Assembly: GCA_902805475.1 (NCBI GenBank)
Contig: CADCSX010000003.1
Span: 3,100,001-3,164,000 of the forward strand
Direction of reading: 5' to 3'
DNA length: 64,000 nt
Origin: Entonaema liquescens
Lineage: Eukaryota > Ascomycota > Sordariomycetes > Xylariales > Xylariaceae
Below the pieces are notes generated by a model, which ran no database searches, was not told where the DNA came from, and saw nothing but the letters and a program-made list of their open reading frames with translations. Positions 37,029 through 50,404 of the stretch are shown in pieces. The stretch's first letter is position 1, and the number at the start of each line of letters is the position of its first letter. A program made the position numbers and the translations under genes.

Positions 37029-39125
37029 ATGGCGATCGAACCAGTTCATTATAATGTGTCTAACACTTCATTTCTTAGAGCTATGTTTGTTGATGGATTG
37101 CGCCTATCATATTCCCCGGCTTCGCTACCAGCTAATGCCAGAGGCGTCTGGGTCACTATTCTAGCTCTTAGTATCCCTTGGCTGATTTATCGAGCTATTC
37201 TGGCTCTGTCTCGAGAATCACAGCTACCGCCTAACGCGCCGCCACTTTGGAAGCGCGATCATTTACCTTTCATCGGCGCTATTCGTTTCTTCACTGGACG
37301 GACGGACATGTACCTCGAAGCAGTAGGCGTTCACTCGCAAGAAGGCTCGAAATCGGGAAACTTCAGCTTCTTCCTCGGCAAAAGACACGTTGTCGGGCTA
37401 GGTATATCCGCGGAGGCGAGGAGTAACTTTTTCGAACATAGAAAGATGAGCCTCATGCAAGGGTATTACACCCATCTCGCTATCTCTTGGAAAATACGAC
37501 TACCTAGGTAGTTTGTGGGAGACCAGTCACTTATACATGCTTAACAGGACAGCAGAGTTGCTTACGGGCCTACCCCTTACGGAAGATGTCGAGCGCTTTA
37601 GTAAATACTTTGTCAGCTCCTTGGTTACGATACTTTCGCGAGACAAATTCGTCCGTAACCTCCATCGCTTGACAGGCGACACGCGCACAATGTGCGAAGA
37701 TCTCCTTAAGAGAAATATAGTACAACCTATAAATGATGGAACGATGGAAAATAAACAGTCGGATAATGAGAAATGGCGTGTTATGAACCCTTTCGATGGT
37801 ATGCTATTGTTTCCATATATTATAACTTCGTGTCGGAAACTGCCATGGATTTCCATGGATTAGGACGGACAATAGTTGATGTTACTGACGCTATCATAAT
37901 GACAGAGCTTTACCGTCTCATCTACCAGATGACTATGCGTGCCTTGGCCGCGGAAGAAGTGGCCGACGACCGTGCGTTAGGCGACTATACACTCAACGTA
38001 TTCCAAAGCCTAGAACATCGCGCCTCCATAGCCAAGGTATATATCTCTTGGCTACCAGCTCCGGGCCATTATCTACGAATATGGGATGGTTACCGGCTAT
38101 ATCGTGTCTTTGCCCGCATTGTCAAAGAGAGAGCGCGTACCGGCATGCGCCATGAGGACACACTACAATTTCTAATAGATTCAGGAGCCAGTATCAAAGA
38201 TATTACGGGGGTAAGTGTTACACAGATCCTTATTCCGTTTATCAGAACTGTGTCTTTCGATGAAAATATAAAATGATTCCCAAACCTATTCAATTATGAT
38301 TTTTCCATCGGGAAGATAATCTATCTTAGTAGCTAACCACGTCTTCAAAGTTTGTCATAAATGCTCTCTTCGGTGGCCAAGTCAACACTGGGATAAACGC
38401 GGCGTGGATACCTTTATTCTTGAGTCTGGCGCCCGAATGGAAAACACGTTGCCTCGCCGAGGTGAAAGAAGTTATTTCACGGCACCGCAAAGCCCCTGAG
38501 CAGAAGGCCATCGACATCCTAGGTGACGTGACCCTTGACTCCTGGCAGAACGACTTCCCCGTTATTGACCTCTGTCTCCGTGAATGCATCCGGCTCATCC
38601 TTCTGGGCTGTCCAAAACGGAAGAACACGACTGGTGCCGATATATCTGTTAACCAAGGTGAAGTTATACCTAACGGCTCTTACGGAGTTTACTTGATCGA
38701 CCAGGTCCATTTCAACCCGGAAATTTATACGGACCCTATGAAATTTGACCCTGCGCGATTCGAGGCCCCTCGGTCCGAGGACAAGAAAGTCCCTTATGCG
38801 TATCTTGGATGGGGTGCTGGAAGACATCAATGTTGTAAGTACTTGAACGCCGCTTTCTCTCAAACTTCTTATTTGAATTTTATACGAAAAACAAGTGCAA
38901 AAATACCTGGCTCATATGGAACTAGTGGGTATGCGATTCGCCAAGCTCGAAATTACTATCATCATGGCCTACTTCATCGCCTTATTCGAATTCAAACTTG
39001 CATCTGATGCGCATGGCACGCCTGGTACAACGCTCCCGCCGCGCCCCAACCGTAATGATCACTTTTCCACCAAACCGAAAGACCCTGTCTATCTTCGCTA
39101 CAGACCGCGAACTGATATGTGGTAA
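37029..39125 (+). CDS. Cytochrome P450 monooxygenase
   Basis: Microsomal haem monooxygenase; substrate unknown. Proposed exons: 37029-37462, 37512-37798, 37906-38210, 38351-38834 and 38926-39125, about 569 residues. An N-terminal membrane anchor (VWVTILALSIPWLIYRAIL) is followed by a proline-rich hinge (QLPPNAPP). The I-helix region has GGQVNTGINAAW in place of the usual acidic-Thr pair, as in one fungal group. The K-helix ExxR is ECIR. The haem loop GWGAGRHQC places the cysteine ligand near 503, rebuilt by a splice with LGMRFAKLE. Introns 2-4 have good signals. The first junction is weak: a 49-nt intron with GTATTA donor, or alternatively a +1 frameshift near 37490. Depending on which holds, the gene is intact or a recent pseudogene. 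No biosynthetic cluster partners lie next to it. Confidence 0.8.
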
Positions 39126-39560
39126 TGCTTGATCCTGAAAAGGTATTGGAACGGTCAATCTTTAAGCATAATCACTCACGGGTATACTTATGCGTCTGAC
39201 TACTTCCTAGGAAAGGAGGGCCCCCTTTTTTTACACGTTCGGATTTAACTACAAGTATCGGAGTTAATGCGGAGTTAAGCACAAGTTATCTTTAGCATAG
39301 CGATGAACAGTCAATTAAGTCCTACCCTACTTAGGGGCGGGTATTGGATAAAAACAATGGATCTGGAAACTCTATTTTGAGTGTTATTTTCTTCCTATTC
39401 CGCAATATACCGGTACTCCAAAGCCACAATTGCATCTACTAGGTCGCGTTGCCAAATTCCTTGCAGATAACAACCCACTTACGCCCCTTAATATTTGAGT
39501 TCTTAGACATTTTTAAATCCCTTCTAGCATGTTTGGATTTATGAATCAACGAACTACCCC
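39126..39560. other. Intergenic spacer between convergent genes
   Basis: Lies between the P450 and the HHE gene. AT-rich, with no gene or structured repeat seen. Confidence 0.5.
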
Positions 39561-40347
39561 TTAGGGCGATTTACCACCGTATGGTTTTGCAGCTTTCATG
39601 TCTGGGAACTTGGTGAACAGATCTCGAATCTTGTCAATCGGTGCAGTCATCAAGCCAACCACCGTCTCGAAGGGAGGTTTATCAGGAGCACTCGGGTGAC
39701 TCCGTGTTGGTGTAAACATCTTTGTCTTCTCGAACTTCTGACTTAGTTCTTTGGATTGCGTCAGTCCAAGTGCATCCTCCAGTTTTACCAGGTCTTGTTC
39801 CTCTTCCTCCTTAATGTGTTGCTTGAGGTCCTTATAGAGCGCCTCCAGCGTAGGGAGGAAGTTTTGGTCTCCGGGTCTCAACTTCTGAAATTCGTAAAGT
39901 TGTTCTTTAACCTTTATATATGTTAATGTTACTGTACGGTATCTTAAAAGGTATAAAACGGGTTTCTATTACCTTTTGATGTTCTCCGCGATCCTTATCA
40001 GCTCTCTGGGTTCCATCGGTAATTGCCTGTTCTAGGACGGGATATACGACAAGCTCTTCAGCAATTGAATGTCGCGCTAGTTCCCAGATGAAGGCATTTT
40101 GAAATCGCGTCTGCTCGTCGGGATCCTTAGAGTTGACGATACGGTGATAGTACTCTTCTAGTTCACTATGATCTTGCTGGATAGCCTGGCTTATTTTGAA
40201 GATTTCGCTGTGTTCGAGTGATTCGGCTTTGTTGCCTGGAAAATGATGTTCTGCGAACGTGCGCCTAAGAATATGTGAAGGCGCTGGAGCGTAGACCGCT
40301 ACCGGGGGTCTTACAAACCGGGCGAGACGAATTGGTTGACGAAGCAT
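39561..40347 (-). CDS. Hemerythrin HHE-domain protein, likely mitochondrial
   Basis: Two exons, 40347-39973 and 39911-39561, with a 61-nt intron, give 241 residues. The N-terminus (MLRQPIRLARFVRPPV) is basic and amphipathic with RRTF near residue 30, which fits a mitochondrial presequence. The HHE fold supplies di-iron ligands: QQDHSELEEYY, then ARHSIAEELVVYP, then GEHQK at the exon end, then KQHIKEEEEQDL in exon 2. The family binds oxygen or senses iron or nitric oxide stress; which applies here is unknown. The C-terminal 60 residues hold a TRSHPSAPDKPP motif common in fungal members. Nothing appears broken. Confidence 0.88.
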
Positions 40348-40825
40348 TTTTGGTACACTGGTGAAGCCCCTAGTGAATGATGAGCATAACTATTAAACAT
40401 GGGTATCATATTGGCCATCTTGAAATATATATCCATCTCATGGACTTTTTCATGACGATTGAGATGACAGCATCTCATCGTCACCTTCGCGTCTTCACGT
40501 TGACATTGGGGTCTATCGGAACGGGCCGCCAAGCATACCATGGTATGACCGACGAATCAGAATTCATATTTTACTCATCCTAGCACAGAATTATTACATC
40601 AACACTGAAGACCCCGTCGAGTTAGGCATTGCGTAATCTATTCTACGATGCGCGAGGTAAACAATCGCCGTATAGCTCTCACTAATTCACCCATTTCATT
40701 ATATTACTGTCAATGCGACCGGCTATTTGGGTGATATAAAGGCATCATTACCTAACAACAAGCGTCGGATCCCAGCTATCTATCAAGGATACAATCACGG
40801 AAGCCTAAGCGCGTCGTATCATTCA
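40348..40825. other. Intergenic spacer
   Basis: Separates the HHE gene and the 3' end of the DUF7708-type gene. No gene, RNA or repeat is supported. Confidence 0.5.
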
Positions 40826-43020
40826 TCATGATAGGGCCCAAGAATTGTTCCGATCCAGCCCCCATGAAGCTTCTCTCAAATCCGTGTTCTCAATAACGAT
40901 CGTCTCCGTTGACTTGAGTTGCTCCATCAAACAAGTTGATCGACCTGTCGTTGTGAATATACACTTCAGTCTACTCTTTCTTATGCCTTCCACTAGTTCC
41001 TCCAAATATTTCGTTGTGGTAGGGTCGTCCAGCCACTGAAAGCTGTCAATGACGCAGAGAATGGTGTCTGGCATAAGCGAGAGCAAGTCTTGAAGTAGGC
41101 TTAACATCTGCGAACAACACAGGATGGATCCGTCAATCAATTGAAATCGATTTAAAGAAAATCAGAAGTTGCCGCGAATTGTGGAAGTAGGAGCTCGGTC
41201 ATCTGCCGTATTAGAGAGCATACCAGAGCCACGCACGATTGAGCCTCTCGCGTGTCGTTGCCTGACCTCAGCTGCTCTCGGCGACGAATCTCACAGCAGC
41301 TTCAAAAAAGGAAACGAGTTAGCGAAGTTTTATATTGGGAGCACCCGGGTTACCAGGTATCTCGTCCACTACGATTCCAGAGTACATACTAGGAGATAAC
41401 TGGAATGCGAGAGCTCTCTGCCAAATCCGCAATTCTGTTTGCTAGCATAGTGATAGGGTTGTCGAAGTCGTCGGCTTCTATCACTGGACCTTCAAGCCAA
41501 AGAAGACGATATGATTCGTCTTTCATCCACTCGCCCAAACGACCGATGACTTCCGAACTAATCCTGGCGGGGTTAAAGGATTCACCAGGTAACCGTACAC
41601 GATCTCGATGGGGGAAATCCTCTAAATGTTTGGAGCTTAATACGACTTCTTCCGACTTCCATTCATCAAGGTGGGGCAAATTTGCCCTGATTGACGAAGT
41701 AGTCCCCAGATACTGTGATTCAGCGATCATAGGAGCACAAGAAAATCCTAGTATAAAGCAATGAGATTTAGCTTATGATCCGGGCGAAACAATTTAAGGA
41801 ACGACGGCTTACTTTCATCAACTGAATGCATATCCCCTATCCATACCATTGCCCCATTCTGAAGCATACCGGCTATACGATCAGCAAACTGCTTAAATTG
41901 TTGTCCTTCTTCTTTCAATAGTTGCCTCTCCTTTCGTGCTTCTGAGATTTCATTTCGTATATTCTCCGCAACGTAGAGCATCTCGGCGTGTCGTCGCTCT
42001 TCTCCAGTAAGACCCAACCTAACATCCCGCGCTAAATCTTCGACAGCTAACCTAGTCACTCGCTGTTCCGCACGCGAACTCTGGGCTGCCAAGTTTCGTA
42101 TCATATCCGACTTGCGTCTAATCGTCTCGACTTGGTTCTCGAACTTCTTGTAGAAGTTCTCGTTGAAAGAGTCCAACAGCCTCTTCCGCCTTTTCTCTGT
42201 TATCCAATCCATAGTGTCCGAAAGGAAGATGAATACATGTGCATAGAAGTCCGCAACAAGTTCCATCATTGATCGGGTCTTGAAAAGCTCTAGTTCCGAT
42301 TTACACTCGCGAACATGTTCACTAATGCGACACAAGGCTTCCGATAAGCCCTCAGCAATGCGCTCGTGGTTAACACTAGCCTGAACAAAATGTAAGAACG
42401 CAATGAAGCACGGCACAAGAACGCTAGGTTACCTGTATAATGACATTCAATGTCCCGGCAAAAATAGAGACGTATTCATTGCCATCAGGGATCAGTTTCA
42501 GCATCAACTTATGCGAGTCAATGCTGTTGCAAAAGTTATGAAATAGCCTCATGGCCTTCCCATAGCGACTGCTATTTCGCTTTGACTGCGATACCGCTGC
42601 GGCCTCCTTGATAAGATCAACTACGCCTTCGACTGTAGGCTCCGATTTTGTTATATTCAGACGATCCGTAGTCGAACTATTTCCGAGAAAAGGGACCAAT
42701 TTCTCTCGAAGCTTGTTTGATTCGGTAGCGATAACAGTATTGATAGGATCTCTGCTTCAAACGAACAGTTAGATAACTATGTTCATAATTTCCGTGAATA
42801 TTTCAAAGAAGCCTCACCCATGGCTCGTGGACGGCTCGCATGGCTCAAAAATTATTCGCCAAGGGTTTGCCAAATCTCTCGGATCGGGTCGTTCGTGGCT
42901 TAGAACCTGTCCTAAGAGCTGAGCATCGCCGCTGCTGTGAGACAGCCTTCCCTCAACATCGTTACTATACATTCGTACAAGCCTCCGTGATTCTCGAACA
43001 TCATCTATTATACTAGCCAT
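40826..43020 (-). pseudogene. DUF7708 / STAND-like NTPase gene with one frameshift
   Basis: Five exons: 43020-42818, 42754-42433, 42380-41813, 41747-41390 and 41299-40826, about 640 residues. The N-terminal half is the fungal helical domain I recognise as DUF7708 (FHNFCNSIDSHKLML, GNEYVSIFAGTLNVII, DWITEKRRKRLLDSF). It is followed by a coiled coil (ISEARKERQLLKEEG). The C-terminal half resembles a reduced NACHT/STAND NTPase: LLWLEGP where a P-loop would lie but without GKS/T, and a Walker-B-like ILCVID. Exon 5 starts in frame (REQLRSGNDTREAQ), then needs one extra base at the A4 run (T4 in sense) at 41158-41161 to reach FSLNRFQLIDG. No intron can explain it. It is divergent to the AAA ATPase gene. 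Such proteins are linked to non-self recognition by analogy only. Pseudogene versus sequencing error is undecided. Confidence 0.75.
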
Positions 43021-43475
43021 AGAACCATATGACTAGGTACAAAAAGCGGTAGGTATAGCTTATATATCCGAGGAGTTAGTAGAACAGTCTTTAGGATTCT
43101 TCGTCTAGACTTTTCTCGGCTATGTCAGATAAGGCTCTGAAGGTGAGCAGACGCGTATATGCTGACAGGCTCTCCTGCAGGCTGCCTAGAACGTATGCTA
43201 TACCTAAAGCCTAGTATGTGTAGAAACTTGGTCTTATTGGATACTAATAAGGGATAGACAGGGATAGGCAGGTGCTTGCATACGATATGGCTTTAATAGG
43301 CATGTATTTGGGTCCAAAATCGAAATAAAACACGGAGTGATGTTCCATGTCGTAAGCAGAAATAGAAAAAAACTAAAAAATTCCCTCTTATTTTGGCTCA
43401 GCGAAAAAGGATATTGCATCGTTTCCGTTTTATATGCCACAGCAAAATCTATAAGGAGTGTTACTACCGATAGAC
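43021..43475. promoter_or_regulatory. Shared divergent promoter of the DUF7708 and AAA genes
   Basis: 455 bp between two outward-facing ATGs. It includes TATA-like ATATATCC near 43063 and AT-rich stretches around 43320-43400. Co-regulation is an inference from the arrangement. Confidence 0.45.
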
Positions 43476-45911
43476 ATGGAGGTCCATACTCAAAAACAAC
43501 CCACTTCTACGGACGACAAGCTGAGAGCCTCCTGGGTCAGATACCGAGTAGAGTATCGAAACCGTGACACGAATGAATTACTCAGTCACTATGACACAGA
43601 GACCCCCGATTCTGACACTGATAACAATGGTCGTGACAGCTTGGCTTTTGCTGTTGTAACCACATTCAAAGTAGCACCGCACTCTCATGTCGCATCATCT
43701 ACACGGGTAGATCCAGCTACAAGCCCTGAGACCCAGCCGCCGCAGTCATCTTCCGCAAGCTACTCTCTGCGTCTATACTCTCCGGCTATCGTCAACGCTC
43801 TCCAGACAGTAGTCAAATACTACCCGTCGCAGGACTTAACAGGCATTGTTGAGATACAATGGCCCTATCCAATCCTAGTCCATCATTACGATGAACTCGA
43901 AAAGTTTCGCCAAGATATTGCTCTCAAGGATAATGCCGAACTATGTGTTCGAGAGAAGTGGGCTTATGAGCACATAGGGTTACTCCTCGAGTTCCTCGAC
44001 CATAACATCATGGAGGAAGTGAAAGCTGAGAAGGAACGAAATAGCAAAGGGTTCTTCACGTACGAACTTGCTTGGGTAAGCCTGAAGCCTGGTAGCACGG
44101 TAATGACGCAGTCGGTGGTAAGTGATCACAAAGATGCGCGGGTGGTACACTCTATTTGGGGTGGTGTATTTGACACACCCCGAAGTAGTTGGATGATTAA
44201 ATACTGGTACATGAAATGCGATGGCTATTTTCTAGGGAGGATAATGGAGCACGCTTCCCTGGAAATCTTTGATGGGCAACGCAAGTTGAAAAATGTGGAA
44301 GTTGATAAATTTGACGGGAAGGATCTTCCTACCGATGTTGCAAACCAGTTGAGCTACGGCAAGGCTTATTGGAATTTGTTAAGGAAGCAGTGCAGGCATT
44401 ACAAAGGGAAAACTCAGGATTTCCCGCATAACGAAGTATGCTATATTTCAATATCCTTTTTGTGACTAAAGGAGCAACAAGAGCTTACATGAAATTAGGT
44501 TGACGGCCTAGTGATGGCCGATCTTAGAAGCTACTATCGGGACCAGGAAAGCAGAGTCAGTCTAATGGATACCTCCGACTGTCGCAACTGGACTTCAGAT
44601 TGCAAATGCCTAGTATGCAAGAATAGAAATACAAACAGGGAGAAGAAGATGGTATCCCTCTTTGAGGATTATGACGGCATCGGCATCGAAACGACGAAAA
44701 CACTCACGCCTCACATGTACTTCCTTTGCAGCTATGAGATAATGGCTTTCGTCTTTAGGACTCGTAGATGGGGTAAGTTCAAGCAGCCTTACCCAATACC
44801 ATTTATGTAATGGCATCATATGAGCTTCATTAACACCTCTATAAGAGGCCTTACATGTGCGCCACTTCTCTGAGCCACAATTCGATGAGGACTTAATCGA
44901 CCACCTTGTCATGGAGAAGCAGAGGAAGCAAACTTTAAAGTCACTAGCGAAAAGTTTTGCTCGCGTGAATAAGCATGGTGATATCTTGGATCGAGATCCA
45001 TGGGCGGCGGACTTCGTAGAAGGAAAGGGGCAGTATGTTTCCCAAGTACCCCTTTTCACCCACAACTAAGACGTTGGGGCTCCTACATCCCGCGCCGTAT
45101 GAATCAGTTATCATTAACAAATCCTCTCTCCTAGTGGTCTTATCTTCTTACTGCATGGTCGACCAGGAGTGGGCAAGACATGTACAGCCGGTGAGAGAAA
45201 ACCACCATTTTACATCATGGACTTGACGTACTAATATGCCGACCTCTCCATGAAGAATGCATCGCGGCCTTCACGAAACGCCCATTGATGGTATTGACCT
45301 CCAGTGACATAGGCACCGACCCCGCAGCCGTTGAGGTCAACTTAACGAAGCATTTTAAGAGAGCGAGAAGTTGGGGCGCCGTCCTTCTGATCGATGAAGC
45401 TGACGTTTTCATGGAACGTCGCTCGACAGCGGACCTCGTTCGGAACAGTCTAGTTGCCGGTAAGTCGTTCATAAACAATATTAATTTCAACGTCAGTGTC
45501 TCAACGAGGTTCGCTAATATACGATATGAAATTCTTTAGGCTTCCTTCGGGCTCTCGAGTTTTATGACGGCATATTGTTCCTCACTACGAATAGGGTTGG
45601 ATCATTCGATGACGCCTTCATCTCGCGCGTACACCTACAATTGTACTACCCTGATTTCGACGATGATCAGAGACGGCGGATCTGGCAGACTTTTATCGAC
45701 AAACTTGCTAAAGAACGAGGTGATTATATGCGCCTCAATGTCGATGCGAAGGACTACATTAGGGGTGCCGAAATGCGAGCGCTCAAGTGGAACGGGCGAG
45801 AAATCAGAAATGGTAAGCCACGACTCAATATTATCATGCTGGTACTTCCCCTATTTTCTCCTTCTAACTATGGTGCAACTATAGCGTTCCAAACCGCCGT
45901 TTCATTGGCGG

Positions 45912-45916
45912 AGTAC
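45912..45916. repeat. Target-site duplication, left copy
   Basis: AGTAC directly precedes the LTR that begins with TG. It matches AGTAT at 53506-53510, differing by one C/T transition consistent with RIP. It falls in the GAG TAC codons of the AAA gene. Confidence 0.85.
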
Positions 45917-46069
45917 TGCTGGAATATATATGGCTGGTAAATTAAGGGGCTAGTTATATATCCCATACTTGTGGCTCTTATATATTATATATACCTTATT
46001 TATATATTTAATTAAATAATTAATTAATATAATTAATTTATATTTTATAATTTATATTTATTTTTAATA
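45917..46069 (+). repeat. 5' LTR (153 bp)
   Basis: Starts TGCTGGAATATATATGGC and ends TTTTTAATA. It aligns without gaps to 53353-53505. At 24 of 34 differing sites this copy keeps C or G, nearly all in its first 80 bases next to the host gene. Its first 24 bases act as the new 3' end of the AAA reading frame. Confidence 0.9.
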
Positions 46070-49000
46070 AATTATAAATTTAAAAATTTATAATTATAAA
46101 TATAATTAAATTTAATTTTATTATTTAATATATTATTTATTAAAAACGTAATTAATTTAAATTATTATAATTTTCATTATATATTAAATAAAAAATAAGA
46201 AAATTTTAAAAAATTAAAAAAAAAAATTTATAAAAATAATACGTTAAAAAGAAATATTAAAATTAAAATTATAATAATAAAAAATTTATTATTTTTTTTT
46301 ATAAAAATTTTTAATATTAAACGTTAATTTAATTTTTATAAAATTACTATTATATTAAAATATATATTAATTAATAATAATATTAAAATTTATTTTATTT
46401 TAATAAATATAAATTATAAATATATTAAAATTTTTTAAATTAAAACGGTAATTTTAATAATATAAAAAATTATTATATAAAATATTAATATTATTTAAAT
46501 AACGAATTTTAATTAAATATTATAATAAATAAAAAATTAATAAATAATAGTTAAATATAATTTTAAAAAAAAGTTATTATAAAAAATATTATATTTTAAA
46601 TATTTAAATAAACGAAATTTTTTATATTTAATATAAAAATTTAAATAATTATTAATTAAAAATTTTTTAAAAAAATCTTATTTTAAAAACTTTAATTTTA
46701 CATTTATAATAATATTATTAAAATTATATTTGTTAAATATAAATGATATATTTTTTATATTTTTTTTAATTAATTTAAATATCGATTATTTTAATTTTAA
46801 AATAATTATTTTACGTAATTTATTATAAAGATTTATTATATTTTTTAAAATATTTACTTTAAAATTTTTTAAAAAAAAAACATATTATTTATTTTAAAAA
46901 AACATTAATTTAAAATTTAAAATTCTTTAATTAAAATTTAAATAAATATTTTAAAATAATATTAATTTTAATTATAAAATTAATTAATTATATTTTAAAA
47001 AATTACTTTATAATTAAATAATTTTATTAATTGAAATTTATAAAATTTTTCATATTATTTAATAATTTCTTTTAACATTTTTTTAATAATATAAAAATAT
47101 AAAAAAATATTCTTAAATGGGATTAATAAAATAATTTTCACGGATATAAAAAATAATAAAAATATTACGGTAATTAAGTTTTATAAAAAAATTAAAATTT
47201 AATAAAATAAAAAAAATAAAATTTACAAATATATTTATTATTATTTAAAAAAAAACTTTAAAAATATAATAATAAAGAAAATTATAATAATTAATTTTTA
47301 AAAAAGTTTTTAAAAAAATATAAATTATAAAATAATATTATATTTTAAAATTTAATATTTAAATAAAATATTATTTTATTAACCATTAAAGGAATTATTA
47401 TAACATTATTATTAAAGTTAAAATAATTATAATTAATTTTTAAAAAATTAAATAAAATTTATATAATTAATAAATTATATTTAATTAATAAATTTTTTAA
47501 AATTTTAAATTTTAATTATAATATTTTTTTATAACGTTTTTTTAAAAATATAATATTATATTTATATAAAATAATAATAATTTAATTATTAAAATTATAA
47601 TCATTATAAATAATATTATTAAATTAATTTAATAAAAAAAATAAATTTAAAAAAATAAAAATAAAAATAATAAATATGTTTTAATTAATTATTTTAATAA
47701 ATTAAACATTAAACGTAAAAAAAACTTTACGTGCATTTATTACGTAACAATTAAACAACAATTAACCAATTATAAAATAATTAATTATTTTTAAAAATAT
47801 TTTAAAAAATAACTTAAAAATTAATAAAACGAATTTAAAAATAAAAGTAAAAAATTTAAATACGATAAAAATAATATTATAATTATTATATTAATTTATA
47901 AAAATCGAATTAAATTATTAACATTTATTATTATAATAACGTTTATAACGTTTAAAAAATTATTTAACATTTTAATAATTAATTTTTTAAAATTTAATAT
48001 TTTATTAAAAATGTTTTAAAAATATTTATTTAATAAATTATAATTTAATATATTAAATAATAAAATATAAAATAATTAAATACGAGATAATTAATTATAA
48101 AATAAATTATTAAAATTAATAATTTTTATAATTAATTTCGTATTTAATTATATATTGGTAAATTTATTTATAAAAAAAATATTAATAATATTAAAATTTA
48201 TAATTATAATAAAATTAAAAGTTAAAAAGTTAATTGTTAAATTATAAAAAATAATAATGATTAATAACGGTTATAATTAAATTAACTATTATAATAAAAC
48301 ATTATTTATTAATTTACATTTATATAAAAAACTTTATATATATAATATTAATAATAAAATTATTACATTAAAATTATAAAATATTATTATATTTTAAATT
48401 ATTATAAAAAAATAATTTAAAAAAGTTAAAATTATAAATATTATTTATTATTTTAATTTAATTTATAATTTTATTTTAATATTTTAATTTATTTGTAAAA
48501 AAATAAAATTTTTATTTTAATAAAATTTAATTTATAATATTAAAAACGAAAAAATATTTTTAATTATAATTAAAATAAATGGTTTATATATAATGAATTA
48601 AAAAAATAATTATTTTAATATAATAAATTTTAATATAATATTTTATTTTTATTTTATATTAAATTTATTATTAAAAATATAATATAAATGATTAAATTAT
48701 TTAAATAATTAAAATTTAAAGAAATTTATAAATATATTTATGGATATTAATTTTTTAAAAAAATATTATTTTTATAAAATTTATATAAAAGGTAAAATGA
48801 TTAAAAACTTTTATATAAAAATATTAAAAAAAATATTTATAATTTAAAATTATTATATATTAATGAAATAAATATGTTATTAAATATATAAAGTATTAAT
48901 AATTATAAAAAATGGTTAATAATAATATATAATTATTTATATATAAATTAAATTATATTAATTAAAAATTTTAAAAATTAATTATTAATGTTTAAAAACT

Positions 49001-50404
49001 TTTTAAAATAATAAAAAAAATTTAAATAATGTTATTATATTGTTATTTTAAATATTTTAAATTTATATATTAATTATAAATTTAAATAATATTATTATGA
49101 AAAAGGTATTACGATTTATTATATGGTTGTTAAATAATATTAATTAAAAAATATTATTAAAAATATTATTAAAAAATTAAAAAATAAAATTTAAATAATA
49201 TTAATATAAATTAAAAATAATGAAATATTAAATAAATATTAATTTATAATAATTTAAATAATAATATATTTAATGAATAAATTTTTTTATAATATATTAA
49301 ATAAAATTTTTTATAAAATTTAATATAATAATGTATTAAATTTAATATATTTAATTATTATAAATGTTGATAATTATTATTTAAAAAATTAAAAAATTAA
49401 TATATTTTATATTAAAATTATTAATTGTAAAATGTTAAAATATAAAAACGATAATTTATAAATTTATAAAATGTTATTAATAAATAAAAATAAAGTAATT
49501 ATTATAAATAATGTTATATTTAAAAAAAATTATTTTTATATATTTATTAAAGAATTTTTAATATTAAATAAATGTGTAAAATTTGAGTTTTTATTATTAT
49601 TTTTTTTATAAAATTGTTTAAAATTAATAAAATTTATTTAAAATTTATTTTATAAATAATGATTTTATTTAAATATTAAATTATAAAAATTTATAACGTT
49701 TAAAATTTGATGTTTAATTTATTATAAAAGATTAATATAATGTTAAATTTTAAAACGAATTAAATAATAATAAATTATTTTAAATAAAATTAAAAATATT
49801 AATGTAAAGTTTAAAATTTAAATTATATATTAATAATTTGTTTTACGAAATGTTTAAATACGATTTTAAATAATAAAAAAATGTAATATTATTATATAAA
49901 TATTAATTTAAATGAAATATAAGTTTTAAATATATTATTTATTTAATTAATATTATAATAATAATGTTTAAATTTAAATTTAAATTGTATAAAAATGTTA
50001 AATGTAATTTTAAATAATACGAATAACGTAAAATTATAAATATTAAATATTAATTATTAATAAATAATTAAATATAAATATTATATAAATTTTTTATAAA
50101 ACGTAAATTATTATTTAAAAAATGGTTTTATAAAATAAAATAAAATTTTAATAACGAAATTATTTAATATAAAATTAAATAAATAATAAAAAAATTTAAA
50201 TAAATAAAAAATTTTAATTATATTAATATTTTTATATTAATAATTAAATTTATAAATTATAAAGTTTTATTTATAATAATTATAATTTTAAATTTAAAAA
50301 TAAAATAAATAAATGTTATTATTGTTTTTTTATATAAAAATATTAAAAAAAATATTTACGTTAAATAATTTCTTAAATTTAATAATGGAATTAATAAATA
50401 TTAT

